The notes: generated from the sequence alone by a model not told the origin. A stretch of 64,000 bases of DNA from Methanolobus zinderi (GCF_013388255.1 NZ_CP058215.1:2073332-2137331), one strand, 5' to 3'. Shown: positions 27,310-36,079, numbered from the stretch's first letter. Numbers and translations: made by a program.

Positions 27310-27360
27310 CCATTCATCCCCTCAGATGTGTGGATTCACATACCATTTATCCCCTCAGAT
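27310..27360 (-). repeat. Direct repeat of 18 bp upstream of the winged-helix gene
   Basis: ATCTGAGGGGATAAATGG (27343-27360) and ATCTGAGGGGATGAATGG (27310-27327) on the minus strand, 17 of 18 identical, 33 bp apart (about three helical turns). Placement in the leader of a DNA-binding protein suggests paired operator sites. The 27361-27854 remainder holds AT-rich promoter sequence (for example GATTTATATC at 27821-27830, 25 bp before PAN) and nothing else clear. Confidence 0.4.
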
Positions 27361-27854
27361 AATGGTTGCTCGTTTTATCTTGATCCGTTGATACGTGATC
27401 ACATCCGGAACACAATGTTTCCGTGTGACCTGCAATTACTTGAATGAAAGTAATAATATATAAATATTCCGTTTGATATTAGTAGGCATTTGTTTTTAGA
27501 TAGAATAAAGCCCTATTAGCCCTTATTTTATCATTTTAAAGTATTAAGACAGCTATACTACCCTTCCTACAAATTAGTAACTGCAATTCATGGTAGATAT
27601 ACCTTTCTTTTTTGCTCTGATAAAGGGATTGAACTCTCGCCATGGCATGTGAATACTGCATTAAAGTCACAATTGTCCGAATAAACGTGTTAAAACATAT
27701 TATTTGTCAAAAAACACTCTAATACAGGAAAACAGGCTGTTTTTTGTGAAAGCGAAAAATACGTACGAACTGTGAAAAGATCCCAGAAAAAAGAAAGGCT
27801 GCCCTAAATATGCTTGCAGTTGATTTATATCTGATGATACCATAGTATGCCCCT

Positions 27855-29093
27855 ATGTCAAACAGTAGTGCTGAGTCGCCGGTTGACACTGAAAACCCGA
27901 ATATGGGGACAAATATAGAGTCAGAAGATTCTGAAAACAAGGATGTTGATTCACTTCTCAAGGAGATAGAAGTCCTGAAAGTGAATAATGAGAACATGCG
28001 GGCAAAGCTACTTGAATCAAGTATGCTGGCCAACAGCTATCTGGAAGAAGCAAACAAACTCAAAAAACAGATAGAACAACTTACAAGGCCACCACTTTTC
28101 ATTGCCAGTGTGATGGAAGTGGAAGATGACATGGCAGTCATAAGACAGCATGGTAACAACCAGGAGGTTGTCACAAAGATACCTGCGAATTTCCAGGGAG
28201 AGATCCAGCCCGGAATGAGGGTCTGTGTGAATGCTGCATTCTCTATAATATCCATTATCAGCAGGGCAGCCGATGTGCGCGCTCAGGTAATGGAACTTAT
28301 CAATTCACCCGGAATAGACTATGATATGATAGGAGGACTTGACGATGTCCTCACAGAAGTTATCGAATCCGTAGAGTTACCGCTTACAGAGCCGGAACTC
28401 TTCGAGAACATAGGTATTGAGCCACCGACAGGAGTACTGCTCCACGGTGCCCCAGGTACCGGAAAAACACTTATCGCAAAGGCTGTTGCGTCCCGCGCGC
28501 AGGCAACTTTTGTGCGTATGTCCGGTTCCGACCTGATCCAGAAGTTCGTGGGTGAAGGTGCGCGCCTTGTGAAGGACGTGTTCCAGATGGCAAGGGACAA
28601 GGCTCCCTCGATTCTGTTCATCGACGAGATCGATGCCGTGGGAGGTATGCGTACCCACGACGGTACCACAGGTTCCGCGGAAGTCAACAGGACAATGCTC
28701 CAGTTACTTGCGGAGATGGACGGTTTTGACGCAACAAGGGATGTTAAGATCATTGCCGCAACCAACAGGATAGACCTGCTTGATCCGGCATTGCTCCGCC
28801 CTGGACGTTTTGACCGTGTAATAGAGGTGCCGATACCCGATGAGAAGGGTCGCGCAGAGATCCTCAAGATACACACCCGCAAGATGAATCTTGACTCCGA
28901 TGTCGACTTTGACAAACTCGCAAGGCTGACAGACGGCCTGAGCGGTGCCGACCTCAAGGTTGTCACAAAGGAAGCCGGAATGTTTGTCCTCAGAAGACGC
29001 GGCGACAAGATAACAATGAAAGACCTCATGGAAGCCTACGAGAAGGTTGTCACAGAGGAAGATACAAGTACACCACACGGTATGTTTGCATGA
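27855..29093 (+). CDS. pan: Proteasome-activating nucleotidase (PAN)
   Basis: 412 residues. N-terminal acidic tail and coiled coil (about 35-78, DSLLKEIEVLKVNNENM), an OB domain (about 80-150), then the AAA+ module: Walker A GAPGTGKT, pore loop MSGSDLIQKFVGEGAR, Walker B ILFIDEIDAVGG, the second region of homology TNRIDLLDPALLRPGRFDR. This hexameric ATPase unfolds substrates and feeds them to the 20S proteasome. The last three residues are M-F-A, so the C-terminal hydrophobic-Tyr-any motif used to open the 20S gate has Phe in place of Tyr. The TATA-like GATTTATATC lies 25 bp before the ATG, so the mRNA may be leaderless. The gene is monocistronic. Confidence 0.96.
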   Translation: MSNSSAESPVDTENPNMGTNIESEDSENKDVDSLLKEIEVLKVNNENMRAKLLESSMLANSYLEEANKLKKQIEQLTRPPLFIASVMEVEDDMAVIRQHGNNQEVVTKIPANFQGEIQPGMRVCVNAAFSIISIISRAADVRAQVMELINSPGIDYDMIGGLDDVLTEVIESVELPLTEPELFENIGIEPPTGVLLHGAPGTGKTLIAKAVASRAQATFVRMSGSDLIQKFVGEGARLVKDVFQMARDKAPSILFIDEIDAVGGMRTHDGTTGSAEVNRTMLQLLAEMDGFDATRDVKIIAATNRIDLLDPALLRPGRFDRVIEVPIPDEKGRAEILKIHTRKMNLDSDVDFDKLARLTDGLSGADLKVVTKEAGMFVLRRRGDKITMKDLMEAYEKVVTEEDTSTPHGMFA

Positions 29094-29173
29094 GCAAATA
29101 TACCCATATTTTTTGAACGAAAGTTTAATATGCATTAAGTTACTTTCAAGATGCTGTTAAGCCAAAACCAATT

Positions 29174-29248
29174 GCTCCGATAGTGTAGCACGGCCAATCA
29201 TGTAGGACTCTCACTCCTGCGACTGGGGTTCGAATCCCCATCGGAGCA
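29174..29248 (+). tRNA. tRNA-Glu (anticodon CUC)
   Basis: 75 nt cloverleaf: acceptor GCTCCGA/TCGGAGC, D-arm GTGTAGCACGGCCAATCAT, anticodon stem TAGGA/TCCTG with loop CTCTCAC giving CUC, T-arm CTGGGGTTCGAATCCCC, discriminator A, and CCA is encoded at 29249-29251. It reads GAG. It marks the left edge of an AT-rich accessory stretch, a usual integration site. Confidence 0.94.
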
Positions 29249-29251
29249 CCA

Positions 29252-29690
29252 TTCTTCTAATTTTCTTTAATGGCGTTCATTAAAAACGTTATTTCAGGAT
29301 ATATATTGTTTTTCGATTTGGGTTTAAAGTTGAATTATTAATGCAACTTGCATATTTTTGATGACTGCATGTCAAAAGTAGACTTAAGGCAGCAGATTGT
29401 TTTTACTCATGTTTTAGAAGTCATGCCGATTTAAAAGAGTGCCATTAGAAAATTTCGAACCTATTTTTCAAAGAATCATTTTATAACATACATGCAAAGA
29501 GCAGGCATGGAGGAGATATACATTAAATGGCTTCGTGGGGATTCACTGAAAAAAAGACCTGGGCGAATCATTATTTGGAGATTGACCCCGAACTGGTGAG
29601 GAAAGAGTATTTGTCATGTGTTCCGGAATTAATAATCTATTAAACTACTAAGCAAAAACTAAATGTTTTTTACAAGTAAAAATACTTCTT
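29252..29690. other. Degenerate AT-rich stretch after tRNA-Glu
   Basis: No full gene. Two tiny frames with starts are visible: 29368-29433 (MSKVDLRQQIVFTH, about 21 codons) and 29527-29643 (MASWGFTEKKTWANHY, 38 codons). They read like scraps of eroded genes rather than intact ones. No copy of the tRNA 3' end was found as an attachment-site repeat within the next few kilobases. Confidence 0.3.
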
Positions 29691-30215
29691 TTGGTTATGT
29701 CACTACCACCAAGCATAGAAATGCCTACTGAAGCAGATATTATAAAGGCATGTAAAGAATTTGAAACATATGAAACAAGAGATGTCATGTATAAAGTTGC
29801 ATTATTGCACATACAGAACTACTGGGAAAAACCAGTAGATATGGCAGATGCAATCGGAGTTTTGTTGTTATCATGGAATCAACAGTTTTATAGAATTCAC
29901 AAAGGCTTAGACCTTAAGAGAGTAGAAGATTGCATAATCAAAAACATGGATTACCTTAGTGAACTAAAAGGAAGAACAATCAATTCCTTATGAAACGAAG
30001 ATGATGAGAATATTAAAACAATATTTAATGAATTCAATGATGCACTTCAAGGTTTGGATGGTGTGAAAAGTGCGGTATCGACAGCAAAAAAACTCCATTT
30101 GTTAGCCCCTGATTTTTTTCCACTATGGGACGCCAGTATAGCAAGAAAGTACAAGGTATATAAAAGATTACAAATTGCCACCAATGGAAAAATCGATCCT
30201 AAAAATAATCGATGA
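29691..30215 (+). pseudogene. Broken gene of unknown function with an in-frame TGA
   Basis: The first ORF of 100 codons ends with TGA at 29991-29993. The same frame continues directly for 73 more codons to a TGA at 30213-30215, with normal-looking sequence: GLDGVKSAVSTAKKLHLLAP then DFFPLWDASIARKY. The latter, an L-L-A-P-x-F-F-P-x-W-D-x-x-I-x-x-x-Y pattern, is typical of a conserved C-terminal helix-hairpin module found in uncharacterised proteins. The upstream part (EMPTEADIIKACKEFET ... AIGVLLLSWNQQFYR) belongs with it. So a single ~174-residue gene has been broken by one nonsense codon. A selenocysteine reading is unlikely because no such machinery is expected in this lineage. Confidence 0.65.
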
Positions 30216-30248
30216 GTACAATTGTTCCAAATATTCTAAAAAATGGAT

Positions 30249-30530
30249 TTAACATACAATTGTTGCACTGATTTCTCTGAATCCCTTTACAGCACAAGGC
30301 CTTCCAGGTACAATATCATTAAAAGCATCATATGAAAAATCAATTCCATTTTCAATAAGCATTGGATACAATTTTCTAAGATGTAATTCATGCAATTTTT
30401 TGTTGCCAAAATCTATTTGTTTTTTTCCTCGTGCTTCTCCACGTTTGCATACCTCGACATCATAACCGAGTTTTTCTGCAGTTTCAAAAAAGCGATTTAC
30501 AAAATCATTAACATTGATAATTTTGGTCAT
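30249..30530 (-). CDS. Small hypothetical protein
   Basis: 93 residues from the ATG at 30530; an in-frame ATG at 30548 would add six. The protein is hydrophilic, with KIINVNDFVNRFFETAEKLG at the N-terminus, a basic KRGEARGKKQIDFGNKK segment and a LHLRKLYPMLIENGIDFSYD helix. I see no membrane segment and recognise no family. It is convergent with the broken gene at 29691 and lies in the AT-rich accessory patch. Coding status rests on amino-acid composition only. Confidence 0.5.
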   Translation of the reverse strand: MTKIINVNDFVNRFFETAEKLGYDVEVCKRGEARGKKQIDFGNKKLHELHLRKLYPMLIENGIDFSYDAFNDIVPGRPCAVKGFREISATIVC

Positions 30531-30624
30531 ATGAAGTATTGTAAACACTCTTACTTATAAGAATTTTGTTTTCTTTGAAATAGGTACATCCCATACGTCG
30601 AACAATCCTTCGGTATAAGGAGCA

Positions 30625-30653
30625 TAGGGGCCCGGGCTGAAGCCCGGGCCCTA
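30625..30653. repeat. Very GC-rich palindrome
   Basis: GGGCCCGGGCT and AGCCCGGGCCC form an 11 bp perfect stem around a 2 nt GA loop, with one outer A-T pair (TA..TA) and a single bulged G. It lies in an otherwise AT-rich spacer, 67 bp after the end of the PIN gene at 30720. It could be a terminator for that operon (minus strand) or a relic of a hairpin-ended mobile element. Confidence 0.5.
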
Positions 30654-30719
30654 GAAGTGTAACTCCGTATTTAGGATCTTGTAAAAAGTCAATAGAACAT
30701 TATCAAAAATAAAGATTAA

Positions 30720-31403
30720 CTAAAGTAAAATACAAGAAAAAGAACCATCTTCATATCCAAAATATTTTAAACAATCCATGTACGATTGATTTATCTTTTT
30801 TGCGAACTCTCTGTCTGCGGTATAAAAATCAACAGGTTCTAATTTTGGAAGGTTAGTCATTAGTTCACGATATATTTTCTCATCATTCGTATCTTTGAAA
30901 TATACACTGGTTGTTTTTTCTTTTATGCCTGACAAGTGTTCATGATCAAGGCCTAATATAGAAATCTCTTCAGATATGTGCTGATCTAATCTTTTGAATA
31001 AAGATTGTGAATACCTTTCTCCAAGTTCTGCTAAAAAAGTAGGAAGAGCATCACGATTATTTTCTTGTAAAAAATCAACAACTTCATCATATACCAGGTC
31101 TAGAAAATTTGAGATTCCAGGATTTGAAGATTTTACTTTCTTGAAGGCTTGTACCAGCTTATCCTGATACTCAAATTTAGTCATTTTAGTGTTATTGAAA
31201 ATTGGCAAGATTTCCTTTAAAAGTTTTACAATTGTTTGATTAATTTTGTTCTTGAAGTTATTTTCAGATTCTTTTAAAGCAGTTGAACACAAAAAAAGTT
31301 CATCATGTCTCCTATCTTTAAAAAGTATCAAACATTTTTTATGCAAGCGGTCTTTGGGATTAGCAAGACCAATAATTATATTGGAATCGATTGAAAAATT
31401 CAT
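30720..31403 (-). CDS. PIN-domain putative ribonuclease
   Basis: 227 residues. The N-terminal FSIDSNIIIGLANPKDRLHKK carries the first acidic residue of a PIN nuclease (Asp6) with the NPKD pattern of toxin-type PIN proteins. A later acidic ALKESENNF (about 42-50) and the C-terminal FYTADREFAKKI (Asp near 206) are at the expected places for the second and third metal ligands. At 227 residues it is longer than VapC toxins (~130); the extra ~90 residues form a central helical insert. It is 2 bp downstream of an unknown helical gene (31406), almost certainly on one mRNA. A ribonuclease acting with that partner is the simplest reading; PIN identity is inferred from motifs only. Confidence 0.62.
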   Translation of the reverse strand: MNFSIDSNIIIGLANPKDRLHKKCLILFKDRRHDELFLCSTALKESENNFKNKINQTIVKLLKEILPIFNNTKMTKFEYQDKLVQAFKKVKSSNPGISNFLDLVYDEVVDFLQENNRDALPTFLAELGERYSQSLFKRLDQHISEEISILGLDHEHLSGIKEKTTSVYFKDTNDEKIYRELMTNLPKLEPVDFYTADREFAKKINQSYMDCLKYFGYEDGSFSCILL

Positions 31404-31405
31404 TT

Positions 31406-32146
31406 TTACAGTGCTAAAACTTCGAAAACTGCATCGTTATCTTTTACATTTTGGCTATCAATATAATTGCTTAAACTTAAGAATGAATGGAAAACCTGAA
31501 AATCATCAAATGTAACTTTGCCCCGATGAAAAGCTTCAACATAGATTAAAGAAAAAACCAATTTATTCAAAACTTGTGAATCACTCGTTTTGCTAACCGG
31601 AATTTTTAAAGCTTCTTTTGTAGTTTCTTGTATCAGATAAAATACTTGATTTAAAACCAACAACTGATCTATATCTTGATCAACATTCCACATTTCAGAG
31701 TTAATTACATCCCTTATGGAAACAATTCTTCCATTCAATTTTTGAAGAGACAGATTTAAAATCTGATGCATCTGTTTTGTATTCATATTAACTCTTTGAT
31801 GGTGCAAATCTTTGAAAATATCTTTTATCTCATCTAATTCAGTTATCGTTTTCTCCAGATCTTTAACAAAGTTCTTATCGTTCGTCCTAGTTGCTACAAG
31901 ATCTGTAAAAGCATCTAGTATTTTTTCACGCTGCTCATAATCAAGATTAGAAATCTTGTTTATTCCTTTTTGGAATAAGTATGATTGACGCATAGACCTT
32001 AAGTAGTCAATCCCACCAGTAACAGGTCTCAATACAAATGTAATTGATTCAAACATATCAGTAGAAAAACTATTTAAGATAGAGTTAACTGAACCAAATT
32101 CACCTGTATAACAACTTTCCATTATGTTGATATGTTCTATTTTCAT
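31406..32146 (-). CDS. Unknown helical protein paired with a PIN-domain gene
   Basis: 246 residues, hydrophilic and strongly helical by eye (MRQSYLFQKGINKIS, EKILDAFTDLVATR, DLEKTITELDEIKDIFKDL, QILNLSLQKLNGR). I recognise no domain, no membrane segment and no DNA-binding motif. The stop is 2 bp from the start of the PIN gene, so the two are co-transcribed and likely act together. It could be an antitoxin, an adaptor or a sensor; none of these can be supported from the sequence. Composition is AT-rich like its neighbours in the accessory patch. A gene of unknown function on the same strand lies 200 bp upstream. Confidence 0.6.
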   Translation of the reverse strand: MKIEHINIMESCYTGEFGSVNSILNSFSTDMFESITFVLRPVTGGIDYLRSMRQSYLFQKGINKISNLDYEQREKILDAFTDLVATRTNDKNFVKDLEKTITELDEIKDIFKDLHHQRVNMNTKQMHQILNLSLQKLNGRIVSIRDVINSEMWNVDQDIDQLLVLNQVFYLIQETTKEALKIPVSKTSDSQVLNKLVFSLIYVEAFHRGKVTFDDFQVFHSFLSLSNYIDSQNVKDNDAVFEVLAL

Positions 32147-32345
32147 AAATTTATAGCTTTCGCAGATTTAGTACTACAAAAACAAATCGCGAAATTAGAA
32201 GTTAGCATTAGATTTAGATCAATTCAATTTACCTCAAAAGGCAATTCATTCTTTCTGCAGATCTGCCAGGATATTTCTGCAGCTGTCTTGTTGAACTTCC
32301 CGGACAACACATTTTTTCGAGCACAAAGCTTAGCAAATGCTACCG

Positions 32346-32669
32346 TTATACCCCATCATTACCTTTTCTTCTCAGATATTTGCGTGCTTCCCCAAGATAC
32401 AAAGCTCCTTCTCTCGGCTTTTCAGGCGGCTCCACCCGATCTATCCGTCTTGGTCTTGCATCACCTGTTTCAACCACATACAGGTCAGATTCAATATCAC
32501 CGAAGAATACATTGTCAGGATCTTCCAATCCGTTTTGTGCCTTGATAGTATCCAGTGGTCCATGCTCACTTTTTTTGATAGGGGATTGAGATTTCTTTTT
32601 ACCAGATTCTACTTGTGGTTTACCTTCAGACTCTTTATCATTCTGCTCTTTACCCACTCTAATCACCAT
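32346..32669 (-). CDS. Small charged hypothetical protein
   Basis: 107 residues. The N-terminal half is lysine- and glutamate-rich and probably disordered (KEQNDKESEGKPQVESGKKK). The rest has DNVFFGDIESDLYVVETGD, basic RPRRIDRVEPPEKPR and a terminal ALYLGEARKYLRRKGND. It has no recognised domain. Codon usage is less AT-rich than the PIN pair downstream, so it may belong to the older chromosome rather than the accessory patch. No partner is obvious; the next gene to the right is divergent. Confidence 0.5.
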   Translation of the reverse strand: MVIRVGKEQNDKESEGKPQVESGKKKSQSPIKKSEHGPLDTIKAQNGLEDPDNVFFGDIESDLYVVETGDARPRRIDRVEPPEKPREGALYLGEARKYLRRKGNDGV

Positions 32670-32822
32670 CTTAATATTTAATCCGAAACGACTTAAACAT
32701 TACACTAAGATACAGATTATATCTGAAACTCTGCCGAAAACACTGGCGGTACACCCATTTGCTCTGAATCCGCCTATAGCAAAGGTTAATGCATTTTAAA
32801 TACTAGATCAGGGTAAGAAAAG

Positions 32823-33806
32823 ATGAGGATAAAGTCCTTTTTCCTATTAGCCATATTCATAGTCCTGTTGTCCAGCCAGGTCACTTCAGCTCATGTCCCC
32901 CGGTTTGCAGACGACGGATATTCCATCGATTCTGCAATAAAAGTCGAAGACCCGCTCAAATCATGGGTATTCTATTCTCAACTTCCGGATAACAGCACTG
33001 TGCAATACTATACATTTCAGATGCAGAAAGGCGACAGACTCAAATTATCACTTTTAACACCACAAAGAGGAGATTTTGTTCCCAGTGTCGTCCTGACAGG
33101 TCCGGGTATTGATGAAAAAGAGGATGTTCCCGAATATATAGACATTCCCGAAAACAGCGGTGCATGGTCAATTGAAGGAAAAATGCCTGATAGAGCTTCT
33201 TATGAAGCCTTTACCCCTTCAAAACATTACACATTACTGGACATCGATACTACTGCGCCTGCGACCGGCCAGTATTACGTTGCAGTCCATTCCACAACGA
33301 CCGGAGGAGAATATGCATTGGGAATCGGATATACAGAGTCATTCAAACTGACAGAATGGATAACAGTACCGGCCTATACCATAAAAATACACCTGTGGGA
33401 AGGGCAATCCGTCTTTTCGATCTTCGCACCACTTGTTGTCACATTGCTGGCAGGACTTGTGATAGCATTCAAAAGACAAAAGAATCTTTCTTATTTTGCA
33501 ATTGCAGGCATAATAGCAGGACTATTCTATATTGGAAGTGCAGCAATGAAGCTTTATCAGATGATGGTCGCAATGGAAGGAACCAGTGCGGGCCCTTCAA
33601 TAGGCCTAACAACTGCCTTTATTATCGTTTCTGCAACACTTGGAATCATTCTCCTGAAGCTGTCATTAAAAGACACAATAGGAACTAAAGAAAGATCATT
33701 GATGCTCTTGATTGGTATAGCAGGTCTTTTTACATGGTCAGGGGTATTCATAGGTCCGGCAATTGCAATAATGGCAGTCATTATCCCAGCAGATCTGCAT
33801 CTTTAG
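32823..33806 (+). CDS. Exported-domain membrane protein with four C-terminal helices
   Basis: 327 residues. An N-terminal signal peptide (about 1-24, ending VTSA) is followed by a ~150-residue extracellular beta-rich domain of the type found at the pre-peptidase C-terminal or Ig-like folds (VQYYTFQMQKGDRLKLSLL, GQYYVAVHSTTTGGEYALGI), then four hydrophobic helices (about 195-215, 222-245, 255-275, 300-325). I do not recognise a named family. The domain resembles the ligand-binding ectodomains found on methanogen surface proteins. It is upstream of fmdE by 164 bp, on the same strand, and may be part of the same regulon. Confidence 0.6.
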   Translation: MRIKSFFLLAIFIVLLSSQVTSAHVPRFADDGYSIDSAIKVEDPLKSWVFYSQLPDNSTVQYYTFQMQKGDRLKLSLLTPQRGDFVPSVVLTGPGIDEKEDVPEYIDIPENSGAWSIEGKMPDRASYEAFTPSKHYTLLDIDTTAPATGQYYVAVHSTTTGGEYALGIGYTESFKLTEWITVPAYTIKIHLWEGQSVFSIFAPLVVTLLAGLVIAFKRQKNLSYFAIAGIIAGLFYIGSAAMKLYQMMVAMEGTSAGPSIGLTTAFIIVSATLGIILLKLSLKDTIGTKERSLMLLIGIAGLFTWSGVFIGPAIAIMAVIIPADLHL

Positions 33807-33970
33807 TGTCTAATCCGGACATTTGAACAGAGGGTCAGGACAAATCAGGATATGCACAGAGCCGAATACCAATTGTTTTTATCCCGGATCCAACAAATGG
33901 GCATTTTGGAATTTATAATAGCAAATAATCATACAAAAGATATTAAAAGTATTACCAACTTTAAACTTCC

Positions 33971-34618
33971 ATGATAACTATGACTGAATTCTCAACAGAA
34001 GACAAAAACAGAAAAATACCCGGCTTTGAAGAAGCCGCGAAGTTCCACGGTCATGTCTGTCCCGGACTGACCATTGGTTATATTGCAGCCAAAGCGGGAA
34101 TTGAAAAACTAAAAAGTGAAAGAGAGATAGACGAGCAACTTGTCACAATCGTGGAGAACGACGCATGTGGAGTGGATGCAGTGCAGGTCCTCACCGGATG
34201 CACAATCGGAAAAGGTAATCTCATCTACCGTGACCATGCAAAGCAGGTGTTCACATTCATCTGCAGAGACAGTGGCAAAGCCGTCAGAGTGGCACTGAGA
34301 GCGAGCTTCAATATTGATGATATCGATCCCGAAGTCAGTGAACTACGGCCAAGGGTGATGTCAGGTACAGCCACAGAGGAAGAAACACAAGAATACAGGA
34401 AGCGCATGGACGGAATATCCAGGACCATGAGAGAAACTCCCGTAGAGGAAATGTTCGACATTAAGTTCGTGGATGTGGAAATCCCACAGAAAGCAAGGAT
34501 ATTCAACTCAGTCAAATGTTCAAAGTGCGGGGAAATGATGGCTGAATCCAGAGCAAGGGTTCAAAATGGAGAATTTGTCTGCATCCCGTGTTATGAAGAG
34601 TATACAAGAGGCTGGTAA
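33971..34618 (+). CDS. FmdE-family protein with C-terminal zinc ribbon
   Basis: 215 residues. The FmdE domain fills the first ~140: FHGHVCPGLTIGYIAAKAG has the conserved His/Cys pair, then ENDACGVDAVQVLTGCTIGK with two more cysteines and RDHAKQVFTF. The C-terminal zinc ribbon has C-S-K-C-G and F-V-C-I-P-C (residues about 180-205). FmdE was first seen in the formylmethanofuran dehydrogenase operon, but it is not a core subunit; the family binds metals and its role is unresolved. No fmd/fwd genes are near. It stands 291 bp upstream of a FecBCD-type importer on the same strand. Confidence 0.85.
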   Translation: MITMTEFSTEDKNRKIPGFEEAAKFHGHVCPGLTIGYIAAKAGIEKLKSEREIDEQLVTIVENDACGVDAVQVLTGCTIGKGNLIYRDHAKQVFTFICRDSGKAVRVALRASFNIDDIDPEVSELRPRVMSGTATEEETQEYRKRMDGISRTMRETPVEEMFDIKFVDVEIPQKARIFNSVKCSKCGEMMAESRARVQNGEFVCIPCYEEYTRGW

Positions 34619-34909
34619 ATAACAAATTAAATTCTACAAACCTGCTTTCACGTTTTTAGATCTACAACTGCTTCTTTTTTCTTTTTAATACATTAACACG
34701 TTGTATTCATTGAATACAACAGTTTCCGACATTTTATTTTTGTCAATCAAAACTCTGGATGAAATTGATTTCTCAAATCGCTCTATTTGCAAATACTTTT
34801 GTTTTTATGATTTTAGCTGTTTTTTGTTTTATCTAGTATGAAAAAACAATAAATTATTAATATTTAATTAACATAAGATGTGTAAAAGTAAGACGCTTGG
34901 AGAAGGCAA

Positions 34910-36079
34910 ATGAAGCAGAACAAAAGAAAACAGGTTATACTCGTTTTAACGCTACTGGCCCTTTTTTCATTATTATCCGGCTGTATGGGAAACTCATCCG
35001 GCACTCAGGACACAGATACAACCGGCCATAGTGCCGATACGATAAGCATCACTGATGCAATAGGAAGGACAGTGGAAGTACCGGAATCCCCCGAATATGT
35101 AATCTGTTCCGGTTCTGGATGCCTGAGATACCTTACATATCTTGAGGCGCAGGACAGGATCGTCGCCGTGGATAGCATAGAGACAAGGGAATCAGAGTAT
35201 GACGCAAGACCATACGCACTTGCAAACCCACAGTTCAGGGATTACCCGGTTTTCGGAGAGTTCAGGGGTAACGATGATCCCGAGAAGATACTGACACTGG
35301 ACCCGCAGCCACAGGTAATTTTTAAGACCTATTCAGCTTCGGGATATGACCCGGCGGAGTTGCAGGAAAAGACAGGAATTCCCGTAGTAGTCCTCAATTA
35401 CGGAGACATGGTCAATAACAGGAATGAAATGTACCAGGCACTTCGCACAATGGGAGAGGTCATGGGCAAAGAAGAACGTGCAGAGGAGGTAATCTCATTC
35501 TTTGATACAAGTATTGCCGATCTCAATGAGCGTACCGCAGATATTGCAGAGGAAAATAAGACCACATGTTACGTAGGTGGTATAGCCAGGTCAGGTCCTC
35601 ACGGTTTCCAGTCTACCGAGCCAAGTTATCCTCCTTTCCTGTTCACCAGCGCAAAGAATGTTGCATATAATTCAAACCTCAGCACCGCAGAAGTCTCCAG
35701 AGAAAGCATACTCGGATGGGACCCCGAGATAATTTTTGTCGACCTGTCCACCGTACAGCTGGAAGATCAGTCAAGTGCCCTCTACCAGCTTCGACATGAT
35801 GAATCATACCAGCAGTTAAGCGCGGTCAAAAGCGGCGAAGTCTACGGAGTACTGCCATACAACTGGTACACACAGAACCACGGATCCGTACTCGCAGACG
35901 CTTATTTTGCAGGTAAACTACTGTATCCCGACAAGTTCGAGGATGTTGACCTTGAGGAAAAGACAATAGAGATCTATACATTCCTGGTGGCAGGAGGCGA
36001 TGAGCAGAAGGGACGGGAAGTCTACGAGAATATGATAAATGTCTTCTCAGTCCCTGCATTCACAAAAATGGATGTATGA
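34910..36079 (+). CDS. ABC importer substrate-binding lipoprotein (FecB/BtuF type)
   Basis: 389 residues. An N-terminal lipoprotein signal with the lipobox LLSGC puts Cys25 at the mature N-terminus. The TroA/FecB-like fold has ITDAIGRTVEVPESPEYVIC, QPQVIFKTYSASGYDP with the linker helix, TGIPVVVLNYGDMV, then GWDPEIIFVDL and SAVKSGEVYGVLPYNW. It captures an iron-chelate, cobalamin or similar metal complex and passes it to the permease. GGAGAAGG lies before the ATG. The gene overlaps the permease by 4 bp (ATGA), so the three import genes are one operon. Confidence 0.88.
   Translation: MKQNKRKQVILVLTLLALFSLLSGCMGNSSGTQDTDTTGHSADTISITDAIGRTVEVPESPEYVICSGSGCLRYLTYLEAQDRIVAVDSIETRESEYDARPYALANPQFRDYPVFGEFRGNDDPEKILTLDPQPQVIFKTYSASGYDPAELQEKTGIPVVVLNYGDMVNNRNEMYQALRTMGEVMGKEERAEEVISFFDTSIADLNERTADIAEENKTTCYVGGIARSGPHGFQSTEPSYPPFLFTSAKNVAYNSNLSTAEVSRESILGWDPEIIFVDLSTVQLEDQSSALYQLRHDESYQQLSAVKSGEVYGVLPYNWYTQNHGSVLADAYFAGKLLYPDKFEDVDLEEKTIEIYTFLVAGGDEQKGREVYENMINVFSVPAFTKMDV

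Noticed and set aside
28319..29029. 236-codon ORF antisense to PAN
   Set aside because: Ser/Thr-rich translation typical of the reverse of a well-conserved gene; PAN on the + strand is certain and no start signal supports the antisense frame.
29991..29993. TGA read as selenocysteine
   Set aside because: No selenocysteine insertion machinery is expected in Methanosarcinales and the gene lies in a patch with other decayed sequence, so a nonsense mutation is simpler.
32132..32545. 137-codon + strand ORF overlapping the two minus-strand hypothetical genes
   Set aside because: It lies over the start region of one gene and most of another and has no ribosome-binding site; the minus-strand frames look more protein-like.
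29174..32700. tRNA-Glu as a phage or island attachment site
   Set aside because: The patch after the tRNA is AT-rich and accessory-looking, but I found no second copy of the tRNA 3' end and no integrase in the window.
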